DNA of 51,015 nt from an uncultured Oscillibacter sp. GTDB lineage: Bacteria; Bacillota; Clostridia; Oscillospirales; Oscillospiraceae. Positions 13,962 through 23,394 of this stretch are shown one piece after another. The first letter of the stretch is position 1. Each line of letters starts with the position of its first letter. Made by a program: the position numbers and the translations under genes. The stretch is from NCBI GenBank assembly GCA_900544615.1, contig UQVS01000019.1, forward strand, positions 1 through 51,015. The letters run 5' to 3'. The notes beneath the pieces were generated by a model. It searched no databases. It was not told the DNA's origin and saw only the letters and a program-made list of their open reading frames with translations.

Positions 13962-15575
13962 TCACTTCAGATGCAAAAGTTTGGCTATTTTTTCACCTTT
14001 AGGCAGGGATTTTACATCCTCCGCCCGCAAAATCCGCAGGGCGATGACCAGAATCCCGTAGACCACCACGCCGGCCAGAATACCGCAGAAGGTGGCCAGC
14101 GCGTTGACACCGTAGGCGCTGTGGCCGCTGAGAACTCTGGAAACAAGGCCGCACACGGCCCACGCGGCGGCACCCATCACGGCGGAGGCAAACACCGGCT
14201 TGACAAAGAGCTGGATGTATCTGGGCTTCTGGGGGGAGTATTTCCACACGAAGAACAGGTTCAGCACGCAGATGGTCAGGTAGCAGCACAGGGTGGAGAT
14301 GGGCGCGCCGTGGATGTTGATCTCCGGGTTGCCCACAAGGATATAGTTCATGACCACCTTCACTACGCCGCCGGCGATCACGGTGAAAATAGGCAGCTTT
14401 TCCTTGCCGTAGGTTTGCAGGATGGCGTTGGTCAGGATCATCAGGCAGATGAAAATCAGGGCGATGCCGAGGATCCGCAGGTGCGGGCCTGCCGCCAGCG
14501 CGTCCTCCGGCTGCATGGGCAGCATCAGGATCTCAATGGGCGTGGACAGCACGGAAAGGCCGATGCCTGCCGGCAGAGCGAGGATGGCGATGAGCCGGAA
14601 GGCGGAGGAGATGATCCGGTCTGCCTCGGCGTGATCCTTCCGGGCCAGCGCCGCTGCGGCGAAGGGGATCAGGCTCATGGTGACGGGGTAGACGAAGGAG
14701 GCCACCATATTGGGCATATTCATGGCGATGCGGTACTGGCCGTTCAGCACGGCGGCGGCCTCTTCGGCAAGGCCCAGACCGTTTTGCAGGCGGCCCATGA
14801 CGATCTTGGTGTCGATGATGTTGATGATGCTCATGGCGGAGTTGCTCAGCGTGATGGGGACGCCGATGAGCAAGATCTGCTTGATGATCTGGCCGCTGGT
14901 GGAGGGAACGTCCAGCGACTCCTTCCGGTTCTTATGGGTAGCCAGATAGGCAAAGAGGAACAGCATGGAGACGGCCGTGCCTGCTGTGACGCCGACAATG
15001 GCCCCGGCGGCGCTCAGCTCGGCAGTCAGGCCGATGTGCAGCACATACCATGCCAGCGGCAGGCCAATGCCCAGCTTCAGCAGGGCTTCCAGCACCTGAC
15101 TGATGGCGGTGGGGATCATGTTGCCCTGTCCCTGGGTGTAGCCCCGCATACAGGCCAGCAGGCACACGCAGAATACGGCCGGAGCCAGCGCCTGCACGGC
15201 GGTGGAGGCCAGAGAGTTGTTCAGGAACCGGGCCAGCGCGTCCGCCCGGAAGAACATCAGCACGGAGCAGACCAGCCCCAGACCGAAGAACAGCCAGATG
15301 GAGGTGCGGAAGATCTTCCGCTTTTCGTTTTCCAGCCCCTGAGCGTGGGCCTGACTGGTCATCCGGGAGATGGCCAGCGGCAGACCCGCCGTGGAGAAGG
15401 TCAGGAGAAAGTTGTAGATCTGATAGGCCGTATCAAAGTAGGTCTGCCCGGCGCTGCCCAGAATATTGCTCAGGGGGATCTTATAGGCCGCGCCGATGAG
15501 CTTGACAATGACCACGGCGGCCGTCAGAATGGCGGCGCCGCCCAGAAAGGATTGCTTTTTTGCAGGAGTTGCCAT
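13962..15575 (-). CDS. yabM: Polysaccharide/lipid flippase, SpoVB/YabM-like (MVF family)
   Basis: The 537-residue protein has about 14 membrane segments of the MOP (MATE/MurJ/Wzx) superfamily, opening with ILTAAVVIVKLIGAAYKIPLSNILG, a typical SpoVB/YabM start. It should flip lipid-linked peptidoglycan or polysaccharide precursors; whether it serves sporulation or vegetative growth cannot be told. The ATG at 15575 with a GAGGTATC site upstream is preferred to a TTG seven codons earlier. Its neighbour mazG and the sporulation genes further on support YabM. Confidence 0.88.
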   Translation of the reverse strand: MATPAKKQSFLGGAAILTAAVVIVKLIGAAYKIPLSNILGSAGQTYFDTAYQIYNFLLTFSTAGLPLAISRMTSQAHAQGLENEKRKIFRTSIWLFFGLGLVCSVLMFFRADALARFLNNSLASTAVQALAPAVFCVCLLACMRGYTQGQGNMIPTAISQVLEALLKLGIGLPLAWYVLHIGLTAELSAAGAIVGVTAGTAVSMLFLFAYLATHKNRKESLDVPSTSGQIIKQILLIGVPITLSNSAMSIINIIDTKIVMGRLQNGLGLAEEAAAVLNGQYRIAMNMPNMVASFVYPVTMSLIPFAAAALARKDHAEADRIISSAFRLIAILALPAGIGLSVLSTPIEILMLPMQPEDALAAGPHLRILGIALIFICLMILTNAILQTYGKEKLPIFTVIAGGVVKVVMNYILVGNPEINIHGAPISTLCCYLTICVLNLFFVWKYSPQKPRYIQLFVKPVFASAVMGAAAWAVCGLVSRVLSGHSAYGVNALATFCGILAGVVVYGILVIALRILRAEDVKSLPKGEKIAKLLHLK

Positions 15576-15679
15576 GAATGATACCTCGAATTTCAAAATT
15601 CAGAGGGACCGGCAGAAAGCCAGCCCGTCTTTAGTGAAAAATATGAGACGACAAGAGGGGTTATGCGCCGGGGCGTGCT

Positions 15680-16042
15680 TTACAGCTTTTCACCGCAGTC
15701 CCGGCAGTAAACGTCGTCAGGGCAGACTTCCCGGCCGCAGCGGGGGCAGAGCAGGTGAATCACCAGGTCGCCTTCCAGTTCCCGAAGCCGGGCCTTCAGA
15801 CCGTCGATCTCCTGCATTTTTGCCAGCAGCACGTCGGAATCCGTAGGGGTGCCGGTGTGGGTGGCGTACAGCAGCTCTCCCAGCTCCCGGAGGCAGGTGT
15901 TGACCTCTGCCCGGAGATCCGCAAGCTCCATCTGCCGTCTGGCGGCGTCTGTCAGCCGTCTGGCCCCCAGCCCGATGGTACAGACGGTGTCCTGAATCAG
16001 TTCCTCCGCTTTGGCGCGGCAGGCTTCATAACTGTGTTCCAT
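15680..16042 (-). CDS. Coiled-coil protein with C-terminal zinc ribbon
   Basis: The 120-residue protein has a helical, charged N-terminal part (about residues 1-90, heptad-like leucines) and ends in a zinc ribbon, CPRCGREVCPDDVYCRDCGEKL, with two CxxC pairs. Such small proteins are common in Clostridia next to hemZ, but no function is known. A GGAGGG site lies upstream of the ATG. It follows hemZ by 30 bases on the same strand. Confidence 0.85.
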   Translation of the reverse strand: MEHSYEACRAKAEELIQDTVCTIGLGARRLTDAARRQMELADLRAEVNTCLRELGELLYATHTGTPTDSDVLLAKMQEIDGLKARLRELEGDLVIHLLCPRCGREVCPDDVYCRDCGEKL

Positions 16043-16072
16043 AAAAGACCCTCCCTGCGGCGGATGCCGCGT

Positions 16073-17590
16073 TCATGCTTCCGGGACGTATTTTGCATAG
16101 AATTCCGCGAAAGCGGCCTGATTTTGCAGGGTTTTCTCCGGCCGCTCCGTGTATTCCTTGGGATATTTCATGTTAAAGACCCGCTCAATGTGATTGGTGC
16201 CCGGTTCCACCATCTTGGTGGAGCCACCTGCCCCAAAGGACAGAATGGAGCAAAGCTCCGACATGATGTCCACGTTGTACCAGCATTCCCCGCCGGGACG
16301 GCACCAGCCCACGTTTTCAAAGCTGCCGGACATATATTTCTGCCGGTAGAGGTAATAGGGGGCAAACCCGGCGCGCCGCAGGGTGGGGGCGGCATAGTCC
16401 AGCATGGCCTGCACGGCAGCGCCGTCGGGAATGGACAGCCCTTCCGTCAGGATTCGGCTGCCCTTTTTCAGCGCCAGTGTGTGGACGGTGATGTTGCTGG
16501 CGCCCAGCTCCAGACATTTATCCAGAGAACGGCGAAAGCCCTCCGGCGTGTCTTCCGGCAGACCGGCGATGAGATCCATGTTCACATGGGGGAAGCGATA
16601 GGCTCGCACCAGCTCCATGGCCTGCTCCGTTTCCGCCGCCGTGTGGCGGCGGCCGATGGCGGCAAGCACCCGGTCCTCCATGGTCTGGGGATTGACGGAT
16701 ACCCGCGTGACGCCGTGGCACTTCAGAACCGCCAGCTTTTCGGCGGTGATGGTGTCCGGCCGTCCGGCCTCCACAGTCAGCTCCGGGCAGACGGACAGGT
16801 CAAAGGATTCCTCCAGCGCCGTCAGCACCGCATCCATCTGGTCTGCGGTCAGGGTGGTGGGGGTTCCGCCGCCCATATAGAAGGTGCGGGGACGCAGGCG
16901 GTTCTTCCGCGCCATCTCCCCGCCGGCCCGAATTTCCGCAATGAGGGCCTTCACATACGGCTCCACCAGAGAAAAGCTCCGTTCCACGCTCTGACTCACA
17001 AAGGAACAGTAGGCACAGCGGGTGGGGCAGAAGGGAATCCCTACATACAGGTCGATATCCCGCGCTTCCAGCCGCTTCCGGGCGCGATAGCCCACGGTGC
17101 CGGTTTCCAGCGCCAGCGCGGCCCGCTCCTCCGGGACAAAGTAATGGGTTTTCAGGTAGCTTTTGGCTTCCTCAGGGGTTTTGCCCTCCATCAGCGCCCA
17201 GGTAACGGGCTTGTCAGGCCGGACGCCGGTAAGCATCCCCCATGGCGGCAGCGTCAGCTTTCCGGCGGCGCGGTCTGCCTCGGAGAGCTGGGGGTACAGC
17301 TCCAGAAAGGCAAGATAAAAGCAGGCGGCCACGGCGTGCCGCCGCTGGCCTTCCCGTTCAAAGTCCGTGCCGGAGAGGGGGGACGTAAATTCTGCGGCGG
17401 CGGTGCCGCCCTGATAGCGCAGTGCCGCCGAGACATGGCAGGTCACCGCCGTTTCCGCGGCGGTGAGGCGGCACCAGTCGTCCTCTCCCGGCTTCACGGT
17501 TCCATACACCGGCTTTTCCAGCGGGAAGAGGTTCATCAGGCTCTGCTCCACGATGTAGCGCTCGTCGTGGCCGTGAAATTCCAGCTTCAT
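16073..17590 (-). CDS. hemZ: Radical SAM coproporphyrinogen dehydrogenase-like HemZ
   Basis: The 505-residue protein has an N-terminal HemZ-specific region of about 160 residues, then a radical SAM core with GIPFCPTRCAYCSF (CxxxCxxC cluster ligands), GGGTPTTLTADQ, and a HemN-like C-terminal half. It is named for oxygen-independent coproporphyrinogen oxidation, but HemZ-like proteins occur in species without a full haem pathway, so the true substrate is uncertain. The start at 17590 overlaps the stop of the MBL hydrolase gene by ATGA. Confidence 0.9.
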   Translation of the reverse strand: MKLEFHGHDERYIVEQSLMNLFPLEKPVYGTVKPGEDDWCRLTAAETAVTCHVSAALRYQGGTAAAEFTSPLSGTDFEREGQRRHAVAACFYLAFLELYPQLSEADRAAGKLTLPPWGMLTGVRPDKPVTWALMEGKTPEEAKSYLKTHYFVPEERAALALETGTVGYRARKRLEARDIDLYVGIPFCPTRCAYCSFVSQSVERSFSLVEPYVKALIAEIRAGGEMARKNRLRPRTFYMGGGTPTTLTADQMDAVLTALEESFDLSVCPELTVEAGRPDTITAEKLAVLKCHGVTRVSVNPQTMEDRVLAAIGRRHTAAETEQAMELVRAYRFPHVNMDLIAGLPEDTPEGFRRSLDKCLELGASNITVHTLALKKGSRILTEGLSIPDGAAVQAMLDYAAPTLRRAGFAPYYLYRQKYMSGSFENVGWCRPGGECWYNVDIMSELCSILSFGAGGSTKMVEPGTNHIERVFNMKYPKEYTERPEKTLQNQAAFAEFYAKYVPEA

Positions 17591-18225
17591 CCGTTCCGCC
17601 CCCGCAGCGCCATCTGGATATAGGGATTGCAGGCCCGCTCCCGCTCCAGCGTGCTGGGATGCATATGGCCGGGGAGAACCCGGTAATCGCCGGGCAGCGC
17701 CGCCAGCCGGGCCAGAGAGGTCATCATGTCCTCCATGCTGCCGCCGTAAAAATCCGTCCGGCCGCAGGAACCGGCAAACAGGGTATCTCCGCACAGCAGG
17801 GTGTCCCCGCACAGCAGCGTCACGCTGCCCAGAGAGTGACCGGGGGTGTGGAGTACCTGCAATTTCAGCGTCCCCACGGTAAGGCAGTCCCCCTCATCGT
17901 AAAAATGCACCGTGCCGGCGGCTCCGGCGCCCAGTTCCGCTTTCAGGGGAAACAGCTGAGGCTGCGGCGTATCAAAGTCCGCCGCGTGGATATAGACAGG
18001 GGTCTGGGGCAGGGATCCCAGCAGCGCTGCCACGCCGCCGGTGTGGTCGTAGTGGCCGTGGGTCAGCAGGATCTTGTCCACAGCGCAGTCCAGCTTTTCT
18101 ACGGCAGAGAGGATCAGCTCCGGCTCCGCGCCGGGATCGATCACGGCGCAGGTATGGGCATTTTCGTCACAGAGAATATAGCAGTTGGTGCCGATGGGGC
18201 CAACCTGTAGGGCTTGGATCTTCAT
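17587..18225 (-). CDS. MBL-fold hydrolase, glyoxalase II-like
   Basis: The 212-residue protein contains THGHYDHTGG (the HxHxDH metal motif), then HTPGHSLGSVTLL and a final HMHPSTL, giving all the zinc ligands of the glyoxalase II-like metallo-beta-lactamase family. It could hydrolyse a thioester or similar small metabolite. The start MKIQALQVGPIGTNCY follows a GGAGG 8 bases away; a start six codons upstream is possible. A segment CGDTLLCGDTLF shows a duplicated five-residue stretch, probably a small local duplication. Confidence 0.92.
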   Translation of the reverse strand: MKIQALQVGPIGTNCYILCDENAHTCAVIDPGAEPELILSAVEKLDCAVDKILLTHGHYDHTGGVAALLGSLPQTPVYIHAADFDTPQPQLFPLKAELGAGAAGTVHFYDEGDCLTVGTLKLQVLHTPGHSLGSVTLLCGDTLLCGDTLFAGSCGRTDFYGGSMEDMMTSLARLAALPGDYRVLPGHMHPSTLERERACNPYIQMALRGRNG

Positions 18226-18248
18226 GGGATGCACCTCCTCCAAATCAG

Positions 18249-18689
18249 TCAGGCTTCGGTATCAAACAGAATGGTCACGGGGCCGTCGTTCTGGGAGAAA
18301 ACCTGCATATCGGCACCGAATTCGCCGTGCTGCACGTCAAAGCTCCGTTCCCGGCAATGCGCCATGAACCGCTCATAGAGGGGAATGGCCAGATCGGGTT
18401 TGGCCGCGCCGGAGAAGCCGGGACGGCGGGAGGAGGTGTCGGCGTACAGGGTGAACTGGGACACCACCAGAAGGCTGCCGCCCACCTGCTCCAGATTCAG
18501 ATTCATCTTTTCGTTTTCATCCTCAAAGATCCGCAGGTTGCAGATCTTGTCCGCCAGCTTGTCGGCGGTGGCCTCCGTATCGTTGGGGCCGACGCCCAGC
18601 AGCACCAGAAAGCCGGTGCCGATCTGGCCGTTGACTTTTTCACCGATGACCACGGAGGCGTTTTTTACGCGGGTAACAACTGCACGCAT
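18249..18689 (-). CDS. dtd: D-aminoacyl-tRNA deacylase Dtd
   Basis: The 146-residue protein has the two Dtd signatures: SQFTLYAD around residue 78 and NDGPVTILFDTE near the C-terminus with the cross-subunit Gly-Pro motif. It removes D-amino acids (and glycine) wrongly charged on tRNA, as a homodimer. It lies between relA and the MBL gene, the classic relA-dtd-hydrolase order of Firmicutes. Confidence 0.96.
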   Translation of the reverse strand: MRAVVTRVKNASVVIGEKVNGQIGTGFLVLLGVGPNDTEATADKLADKICNLRIFEDENEKMNLNLEQVGGSLLVVSQFTLYADTSSRRPGFSGAAKPDLAIPLYERFMAHCRERSFDVQHGEFGADMQVFSQNDGPVTILFDTEA

Positions 18690-18756
18690 GGCGATGACTC
18701 CTTGTTTCGTATTTGGAACGCTCCGCAGCGGAACGGCGGCAGGGCCTGCCGCCCGT

Positions 18757-18816
18757 CCGTTTCCGGGACGGCGGTTAACCCACTGGCCGTTTCCGGGATG
18801 GGGATCAGCCCACTGG
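18757..18816. repeat. Imperfect 30-bp tandem duplication at the relA stop
   Basis: Two 30-base units (18757-18786 and 18787-18816) agree at 25 positions. The second contains the last four codons and stop of relA, while the first is noncoding. It may be a recent slippage product that duplicated the gene's end. Confidence 0.6.
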
Positions 18817-21018
18817 TCGGTTGACCTTCAGCACGCCGGAGATCTGATGGAGCTTGTTCATCAGGTTGGCCAGCTGGGTGCTGTCCTGAATCCGCACCTC
18901 GATGCGGATGATGGCGAAGCCGTCCTCCGTGCTGCGGGTGTTCAGTCCCAGCACAAAGGTTTTGGTGCTGGAAAGGGCGGAGGAAATGTCCAGCAGCAGG
19001 TTCAGCCGGTCCTTGCAGACCACTTCGATGGAAGTGGGATAGCTGTCGTTGGTGTCGCTGCCCCAGGAGACCTTGATCCAGCGGCCCGGCTGCTCCTTCC
19101 GCTTTTCCGGGGCGGCGTTGGGGCAGTCTGCCCGGTGGACGGACACGCCGTAGCCGCGGGTGATGAAGCCCACAATGTCATCCCCCGGCACAGGGGAACA
19201 GCATTTGGAGAATTTCACCAGACAGTTGTCCAGCCCCTCCACGATGATGCCCTGCTCACTCTTGACGGCCTTGGGCTGCTTGGGGGGATCCGCCGGCTTG
19301 GGTTCTTCGCGGGTCTCCGCGGCGGCTTCCAGCGCCAGCTGCTCCTGATGGCGCTGCTGCTGGCGGCGCTGCAATTCTCCCTGAATCCGGCTGACCGCCT
19401 TCTGGGCGGTGAAGCCGCCGTAGCCGATGGCGGCGTAGAGGTCGTCCAGAGAGGGATAGGCCACTTTTTTCAGCAGCACCGGCAGAAATTCCGGGTCCAG
19501 CACCTCCTTCATGGCGATGCCGCAGTGGCGCAGCTCCGCGTCAAAGGCGGAGCGGCCGTTGGCAATGTTTTCCTCCCGGCGCTCTTTTTTGAACCACTGC
19601 CGGATCTTGGAGCGGGCCTCGGTGGACTTGGCGATTTTCACCCAGTCCCGGCTGGGGCCTTTGGCGTTTTTGGAGGTAAGAATCTCCACAATATCGCCGT
19701 TTTTCAGCACATGATCCAGCGTGACGATGCGGTTATTGACCTTGGCACCGATCATGCGGTTGCCCACGGCGGAGTGAATGGCATAGGCGAAGTCGATGGG
19801 GGTGGCTCCGGCGGGCAGATTCTGTACGTCGCCGTTGGGGGTGAACACAAACACCTCGTCGGCGAACATATCCACCTTCAGGGAGTGGATGAATTCCTCC
19901 GCGTCGGCGCCCTCCTGATTTTCCAGCAGGCGGCGCACCCACTCGTACTTGCCCTCGGTGCCGGCGCCCTGCCCGTTCTGCTTGTACTTCCAGTGGGCGG
20001 CTACGCCGTATTCGGCAATCTCATGCATCTCTTTGGTGCGGATCTGCACCTCGAAGGGAATGCCGTCGTTGCCCATGACGGTGGTGTGAAGGCTCTGGTA
20101 GCCGTTGGGCTTGGGGGTGCCGATATAGTCCTTGAACCGGCCCAGAATGGGCTTGTACAGGTCGTGGATCACGCCCAGCACGTTGTAGCAGTCGCTGACG
20201 GTATCCACGATCACCCGGAAAGCAAAGAGGTCGAAGATCTCGTCAATGCTCTTGTTCTGGCTGAACATCTTCCGATAGATGGAGTAGGGGTGCTTCATGC
20301 GGCCGTAAACGATGTGATCGATCTTCATGTCCTTGAGCCGCTGGTCGATCTGCGCCTGGGTGCGGCTCATGAAAGCCTCGTACTCCGGGCGCTTGGCGTC
20401 CAGCTTGGAAACGATCTCATCGTAGCCGATGGGATCCAGATATTTCAGGGAGAGATCCTCCAGCTCCCATTTCATCCGCTGCATTCCCAGCCGGTGGGCG
20501 ATGGGCGCATAGATCTCCATGGTTTCCAGCGATTTCTGCTTCTGCTTGGCAGGGGACTGGTATTCCATGGTACGCATATTGTGGAGCCGGTCGGAGATCT
20601 TGATGAGGATGACCCGGATATCCTTGCTCATGGCGATGAGCATCTTCCGGAGGTTCTCCATCTGCTCATCCTCTTTGGTGGCGTACTGGATCCGGGTCAG
20701 CTTGCTGACGCCCTCTACCAGATCCGCCACCGTGGGCGAGGTGAGCTTGGCCACATCCTCGTAGGTGGCGGGGGTGTCCTCAATGACATCGTGGAGCAGG
20801 GCGGCCTCAATGGACTCCGAGTCCAGATGCAGTTCCTCCGCCACGATCTGGGCCACAGCCAGCGGATGGGTGATATAAGGCTCGCCGCTTTTGCGGCGCT
20901 GGTCGCCGTGCTGCTGTTTGGCAAATTCATAGGCGGAACGGATGTGGGCAAAGTCTGCGCCGGGATTGTAGTCCCGGATGGTGTCCTCCAGTTTCCGATA
21001 CTGCTCGTCAATGGTCAT
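18805..21018 (-). CDS. relA: Bifunctional (p)ppGpp synthetase/hydrolase Rel
   Basis: The 737-residue protein shows the full long RSH layout: HD hydrolase (H51, H76-D77 in AALLHDVIEDT), synthetase (about 240-350 with GTPKPNGYQSLHTTV), TGS domain (VFVFTPNGDVQNLPAGATPIDFAYAIHS), the conserved C-terminal cysteine/helical region and an ACT domain at the end. Both HD and synthetase motifs look intact, so it should make and degrade the alarmone. It sits six bases after recJ. Confidence 0.96.
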   Translation of the reverse strand: MTIDEQYRKLEDTIRDYNPGADFAHIRSAYEFAKQQHGDQRRKSGEPYITHPLAVAQIVAEELHLDSESIEAALLHDVIEDTPATYEDVAKLTSPTVADLVEGVSKLTRIQYATKEDEQMENLRKMLIAMSKDIRVILIKISDRLHNMRTMEYQSPAKQKQKSLETMEIYAPIAHRLGMQRMKWELEDLSLKYLDPIGYDEIVSKLDAKRPEYEAFMSRTQAQIDQRLKDMKIDHIVYGRMKHPYSIYRKMFSQNKSIDEIFDLFAFRVIVDTVSDCYNVLGVIHDLYKPILGRFKDYIGTPKPNGYQSLHTTVMGNDGIPFEVQIRTKEMHEIAEYGVAAHWKYKQNGQGAGTEGKYEWVRRLLENQEGADAEEFIHSLKVDMFADEVFVFTPNGDVQNLPAGATPIDFAYAIHSAVGNRMIGAKVNNRIVTLDHVLKNGDIVEILTSKNAKGPSRDWVKIAKSTEARSKIRQWFKKERREENIANGRSAFDAELRHCGIAMKEVLDPEFLPVLLKKVAYPSLDDLYAAIGYGGFTAQKAVSRIQGELQRRQQQRHQEQLALEAAAETREEPKPADPPKQPKAVKSEQGIIVEGLDNCLVKFSKCCSPVPGDDIVGFITRGYGVSVHRADCPNAAPEKRKEQPGRWIKVSWGSDTNDSYPTSIEVVCKDRLNLLLDISSALSSTKTFVLGLNTRSTEDGFAIIRIEVRIQDSTQLANLMNKLHQISGVLKVNRPVG

Positions 21019-21024
21019 GATGCG

Positions 21025-23112
21025 TCACCTCGATTCCTGATCCGTACCGTTCCGCAGGCGGAGCAGATACGGAGAAGCGTAAAGATCGATCTTTCCCTGA
21101 ATGGGGTTCAGGCATAGAGACACCCGGTCATCCTGCAGGGTGAGGGCAATCAGCCCCCGCTCCTGAAAGACCAGCAGGGCCAGCGCGGCCCGGAGAAAGC
21201 TGTCGCAGCCGCCGGCCTGCGCCGACAGGGAGCGGAGATAGGGCAGCAGGTCGGTTTCCAGCTTGCCCTGCTTCAAATGGCGGCTCAGGATCCGCCAGAA
21301 TGCGGCAAATTGATCGCGGGAAGCCATCAGCCGGGAGGTTTCCTGCGGGGAGATGGGCTGCTTTTCCACCAGACGGTGCAGCAGCGCCAGCGATTCCGCC
21401 TCATGGCGGCTGGGGGTCAGGGAGGGGCGCAGGTCAACCAGCTGTAATTGCAGGGTGGTAGCGCCCCGGAAGGTGTTGGCCTGCAAATAGAAGGCCGCGT
21501 CTACCCGGCTGCCCGGCTCCAGATGGGCGGCAGCCTCCGGCATGGAGAAGAAAATGGCGTCAAACCGGCTGGAGCCTTTGCTGAGCCGCAGCTTCAGATG
21601 CTTGCCCTGTCCCACCTGCTGGACACTGTCCACCGTGGCGCCCAGAAGGGCGAATACCGGACGGGGGTTGCCGGAGCCGTAAGGCTCCAGCAGGGACAGC
21701 TGGTCCACCTGCTCCAGCGTCATATCCGCCGGGTTGGAGATGGCGGCGTCCACTTCCAGACAGCTCACGGGCTTTTCCCCGCCGGAGGCCGCTTTTACGC
21801 AGCGGTTCATCCGCTGGCGGAAAGCGTCAATATTCCCCTCCGGGATGGTGAAGCCTGCCGCCAGCTCGTGGCCGCCGAAGCCGTCCAGCAGGTCGGAGCA
21901 GGATTCCAGCGCGGCAAAGAGGTTGAAGCCACCGTAGGAGCGGCAGGAGCCTTTGCCGGAGCCGTCCTTGAGATGGATCATAAAGCTGGGGGCAGCGTAT
22001 TTTTCACTGAGGCGGGAGGCCACGATGCCCACCACCCCCTGATGCCAGTCCTCACTGGAGAGTACCAGCGCGTTGCGCTCCTCCGGGCGCAGCTTTTCGA
22101 TCTGCGCCACGGCGTCGGCGCAGATGGACTGCTCCACCGCCTGCCGTTCCCGGTTCAGATCGCACAGCTGTCTGGCCAGCTCCTCCGCTCTGGCAGGATC
22201 GCTTTCCTGTAGGAGATCGGCGGCCAGATCCGCAGCGCCCATGCGCCCGGCGGCGTTGATCCGGGGGGAGAGGACGAAGCCAATCTGAATGGAGGTAATG
22301 GGCTTGCCCAGCAGCCCCGCTTCTTTCAAAAGGGCGTGGATGCCTACAAAATCCGTGTGGGGAAGAGCGGTAAGGCCGCAGGAGACGATGGTGCGGTTTT
22401 CACCCTCCATCCGCATGACGTCTGCCACGGTGCCGATGGCGGCCAGCGTGCAGTACCGGGCAAAGAGGGCGTTTTCCCGGTCAGGCCCGCCCAGCGCCAG
22501 CACCAGCTTCAATGCGACGCCTACGCCGGCCAGATACTTGAAGGGATAGGAATCGTCCGGCCGGTGGGGATCCACCACGGCCACGGCTCTGGGCAGCTCC
22601 TCCTTACATTCGTGGTGATCGGTGACTACGGTATCCATCCCGATGGAGGCGGCGAAGTCCACCTCCTCGTTGCCGGTAATGCCGCAGTCTACGGTGATCA
22701 TCAGGGTCGCCCCCTGATTCCGCAGCCCCTGAATGGCGTCCTTGCTGAGACCGTAGCCGTCCTCGATCCGCCGGGGGATGTACCGCAGGCAGCGGGCGCC
22801 GCAGCTTTTCAAATAGTCCAGCAGCAGCACCGTGGAAGTGATGCCGTCCACATCGTAATCGCCGAATACGGCGATGATCTCATCCTGAGCCAGCGCCTTC
22901 TGAATCCGGGCAACCGCCTTATCCATATCCCGCATCAGCATGGGGGAGATGGTCAGGCTGCTTTCCCGTTCCAGCGCCTCGGCGGCGGCCTCTGCGGTGG
23001 TGATGCCGCGGGCGGCCAGAACGGTGGCCAGCAGGCTGGGATAGCCCGCTTCTTTCAGGAGGGCCGTGTCCTGCTCCGCCGCTGTACCGATGTGCCATTT
23101 CTGATATTTCAC
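21025..23112 (-). CDS. recJ: Single-stranded-DNA exonuclease RecJ
   Basis: The 695-residue nuclease has the DHH motifs (FGDYDVDGITS at 84-94, VDCGIT, TDHHE), the DHHA1 motif GGHELAAGFT, an OB-like domain and a C-terminal Firmicute extension. It degrades 5' single strands in recombination and repair. The start is the GTG at 23112, chosen for a GGAGG 9 bases upstream; an in-frame ATG 19 codons earlier would fall on the promoter. First gene of the long minus-strand block. Confidence 0.95.
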   Translation of the reverse strand: MKYQKWHIGTAAEQDTALLKEAGYPSLLATVLAARGITTAEAAAEALERESSLTISPMLMRDMDKAVARIQKALAQDEIIAVFGDYDVDGITSTVLLLDYLKSCGARCLRYIPRRIEDGYGLSKDAIQGLRNQGATLMITVDCGITGNEEVDFAASIGMDTVVTDHHECKEELPRAVAVVDPHRPDDSYPFKYLAGVGVALKLVLALGGPDRENALFARYCTLAAIGTVADVMRMEGENRTIVSCGLTALPHTDFVGIHALLKEAGLLGKPITSIQIGFVLSPRINAAGRMGAADLAADLLQESDPARAEELARQLCDLNRERQAVEQSICADAVAQIEKLRPEERNALVLSSEDWHQGVVGIVASRLSEKYAAPSFMIHLKDGSGKGSCRSYGGFNLFAALESCSDLLDGFGGHELAAGFTIPEGNIDAFRQRMNRCVKAASGGEKPVSCLEVDAAISNPADMTLEQVDQLSLLEPYGSGNPRPVFALLGATVDSVQQVGQGKHLKLRLSKGSSRFDAIFFSMPEAAAHLEPGSRVDAAFYLQANTFRGATTLQLQLVDLRPSLTPSRHEAESLALLHRLVEKQPISPQETSRLMASRDQFAAFWRILSRHLKQGKLETDLLPYLRSLSAQAGGCDSFLRAALALLVFQERGLIALTLQDDRVSLCLNPIQGKIDLYASPYLLRLRNGTDQESR

Positions 23113-23175
23113 AGGACGTACCTCCTTCTTTCTTGACTCTGCGGAAAAAACAATAATCCACATTAACAAACATAT

Positions 23176-23204
23176 AGTATACCAGATAAGTGAAAAAACG
23201 TAAA
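23176..23204 (-). promoter_or_regulatory. Promoter of recJ-relA
   Basis: On the minus strand TTTACG (23199-23204) and TATACT (23176-23181) are 17 bases apart, and TGG ahead of the -10 gives an extended -10. Transcription would begin about 55 bases ahead of the recJ GTG. Confidence 0.7.
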
Positions 23205-23354
23205 GGGAAAGATTTGAACAAATTCCCCGGATTTTCAGGCGGTTCCGGCTGCGGAAAGGCGCTTCCGTGTCCTAATGGCCTGCCTTTCCGTCATAAGAGC
23301 CGCCTCCTGCGCCGGAAATGCCCCGAAACGCGGCCTTGAACCGGCAGCGCAGGC

Positions 23355-23384
23355 AAAAAAACAGCGCCCTGCACGGGCACTGTT
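23355..23384 (-). terminator. Terminator of the Na+/phosphate symporter gene
   Basis: ACAGTGCCC and GGGCGCTGT form a stem with one G-T type pair and a 4-base loop, followed on the minus strand by seven T. It begins about 10 bases after the stop codon at 23395. The remaining bases to the recJ promoter hold nothing I recognise. Confidence 0.85.
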
Positions 23385-23394
23385 CTGAAACGAT

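Noticed and set aside
18385..21117. A 910-codon open frame on the plus strand opposite relA
   Set aside because: It mirrors relA codons in a GC-rich gene. Its translation is rich in His, Gly and Val without any domain, and no binding site precedes it, whereas relA has all its motifs.
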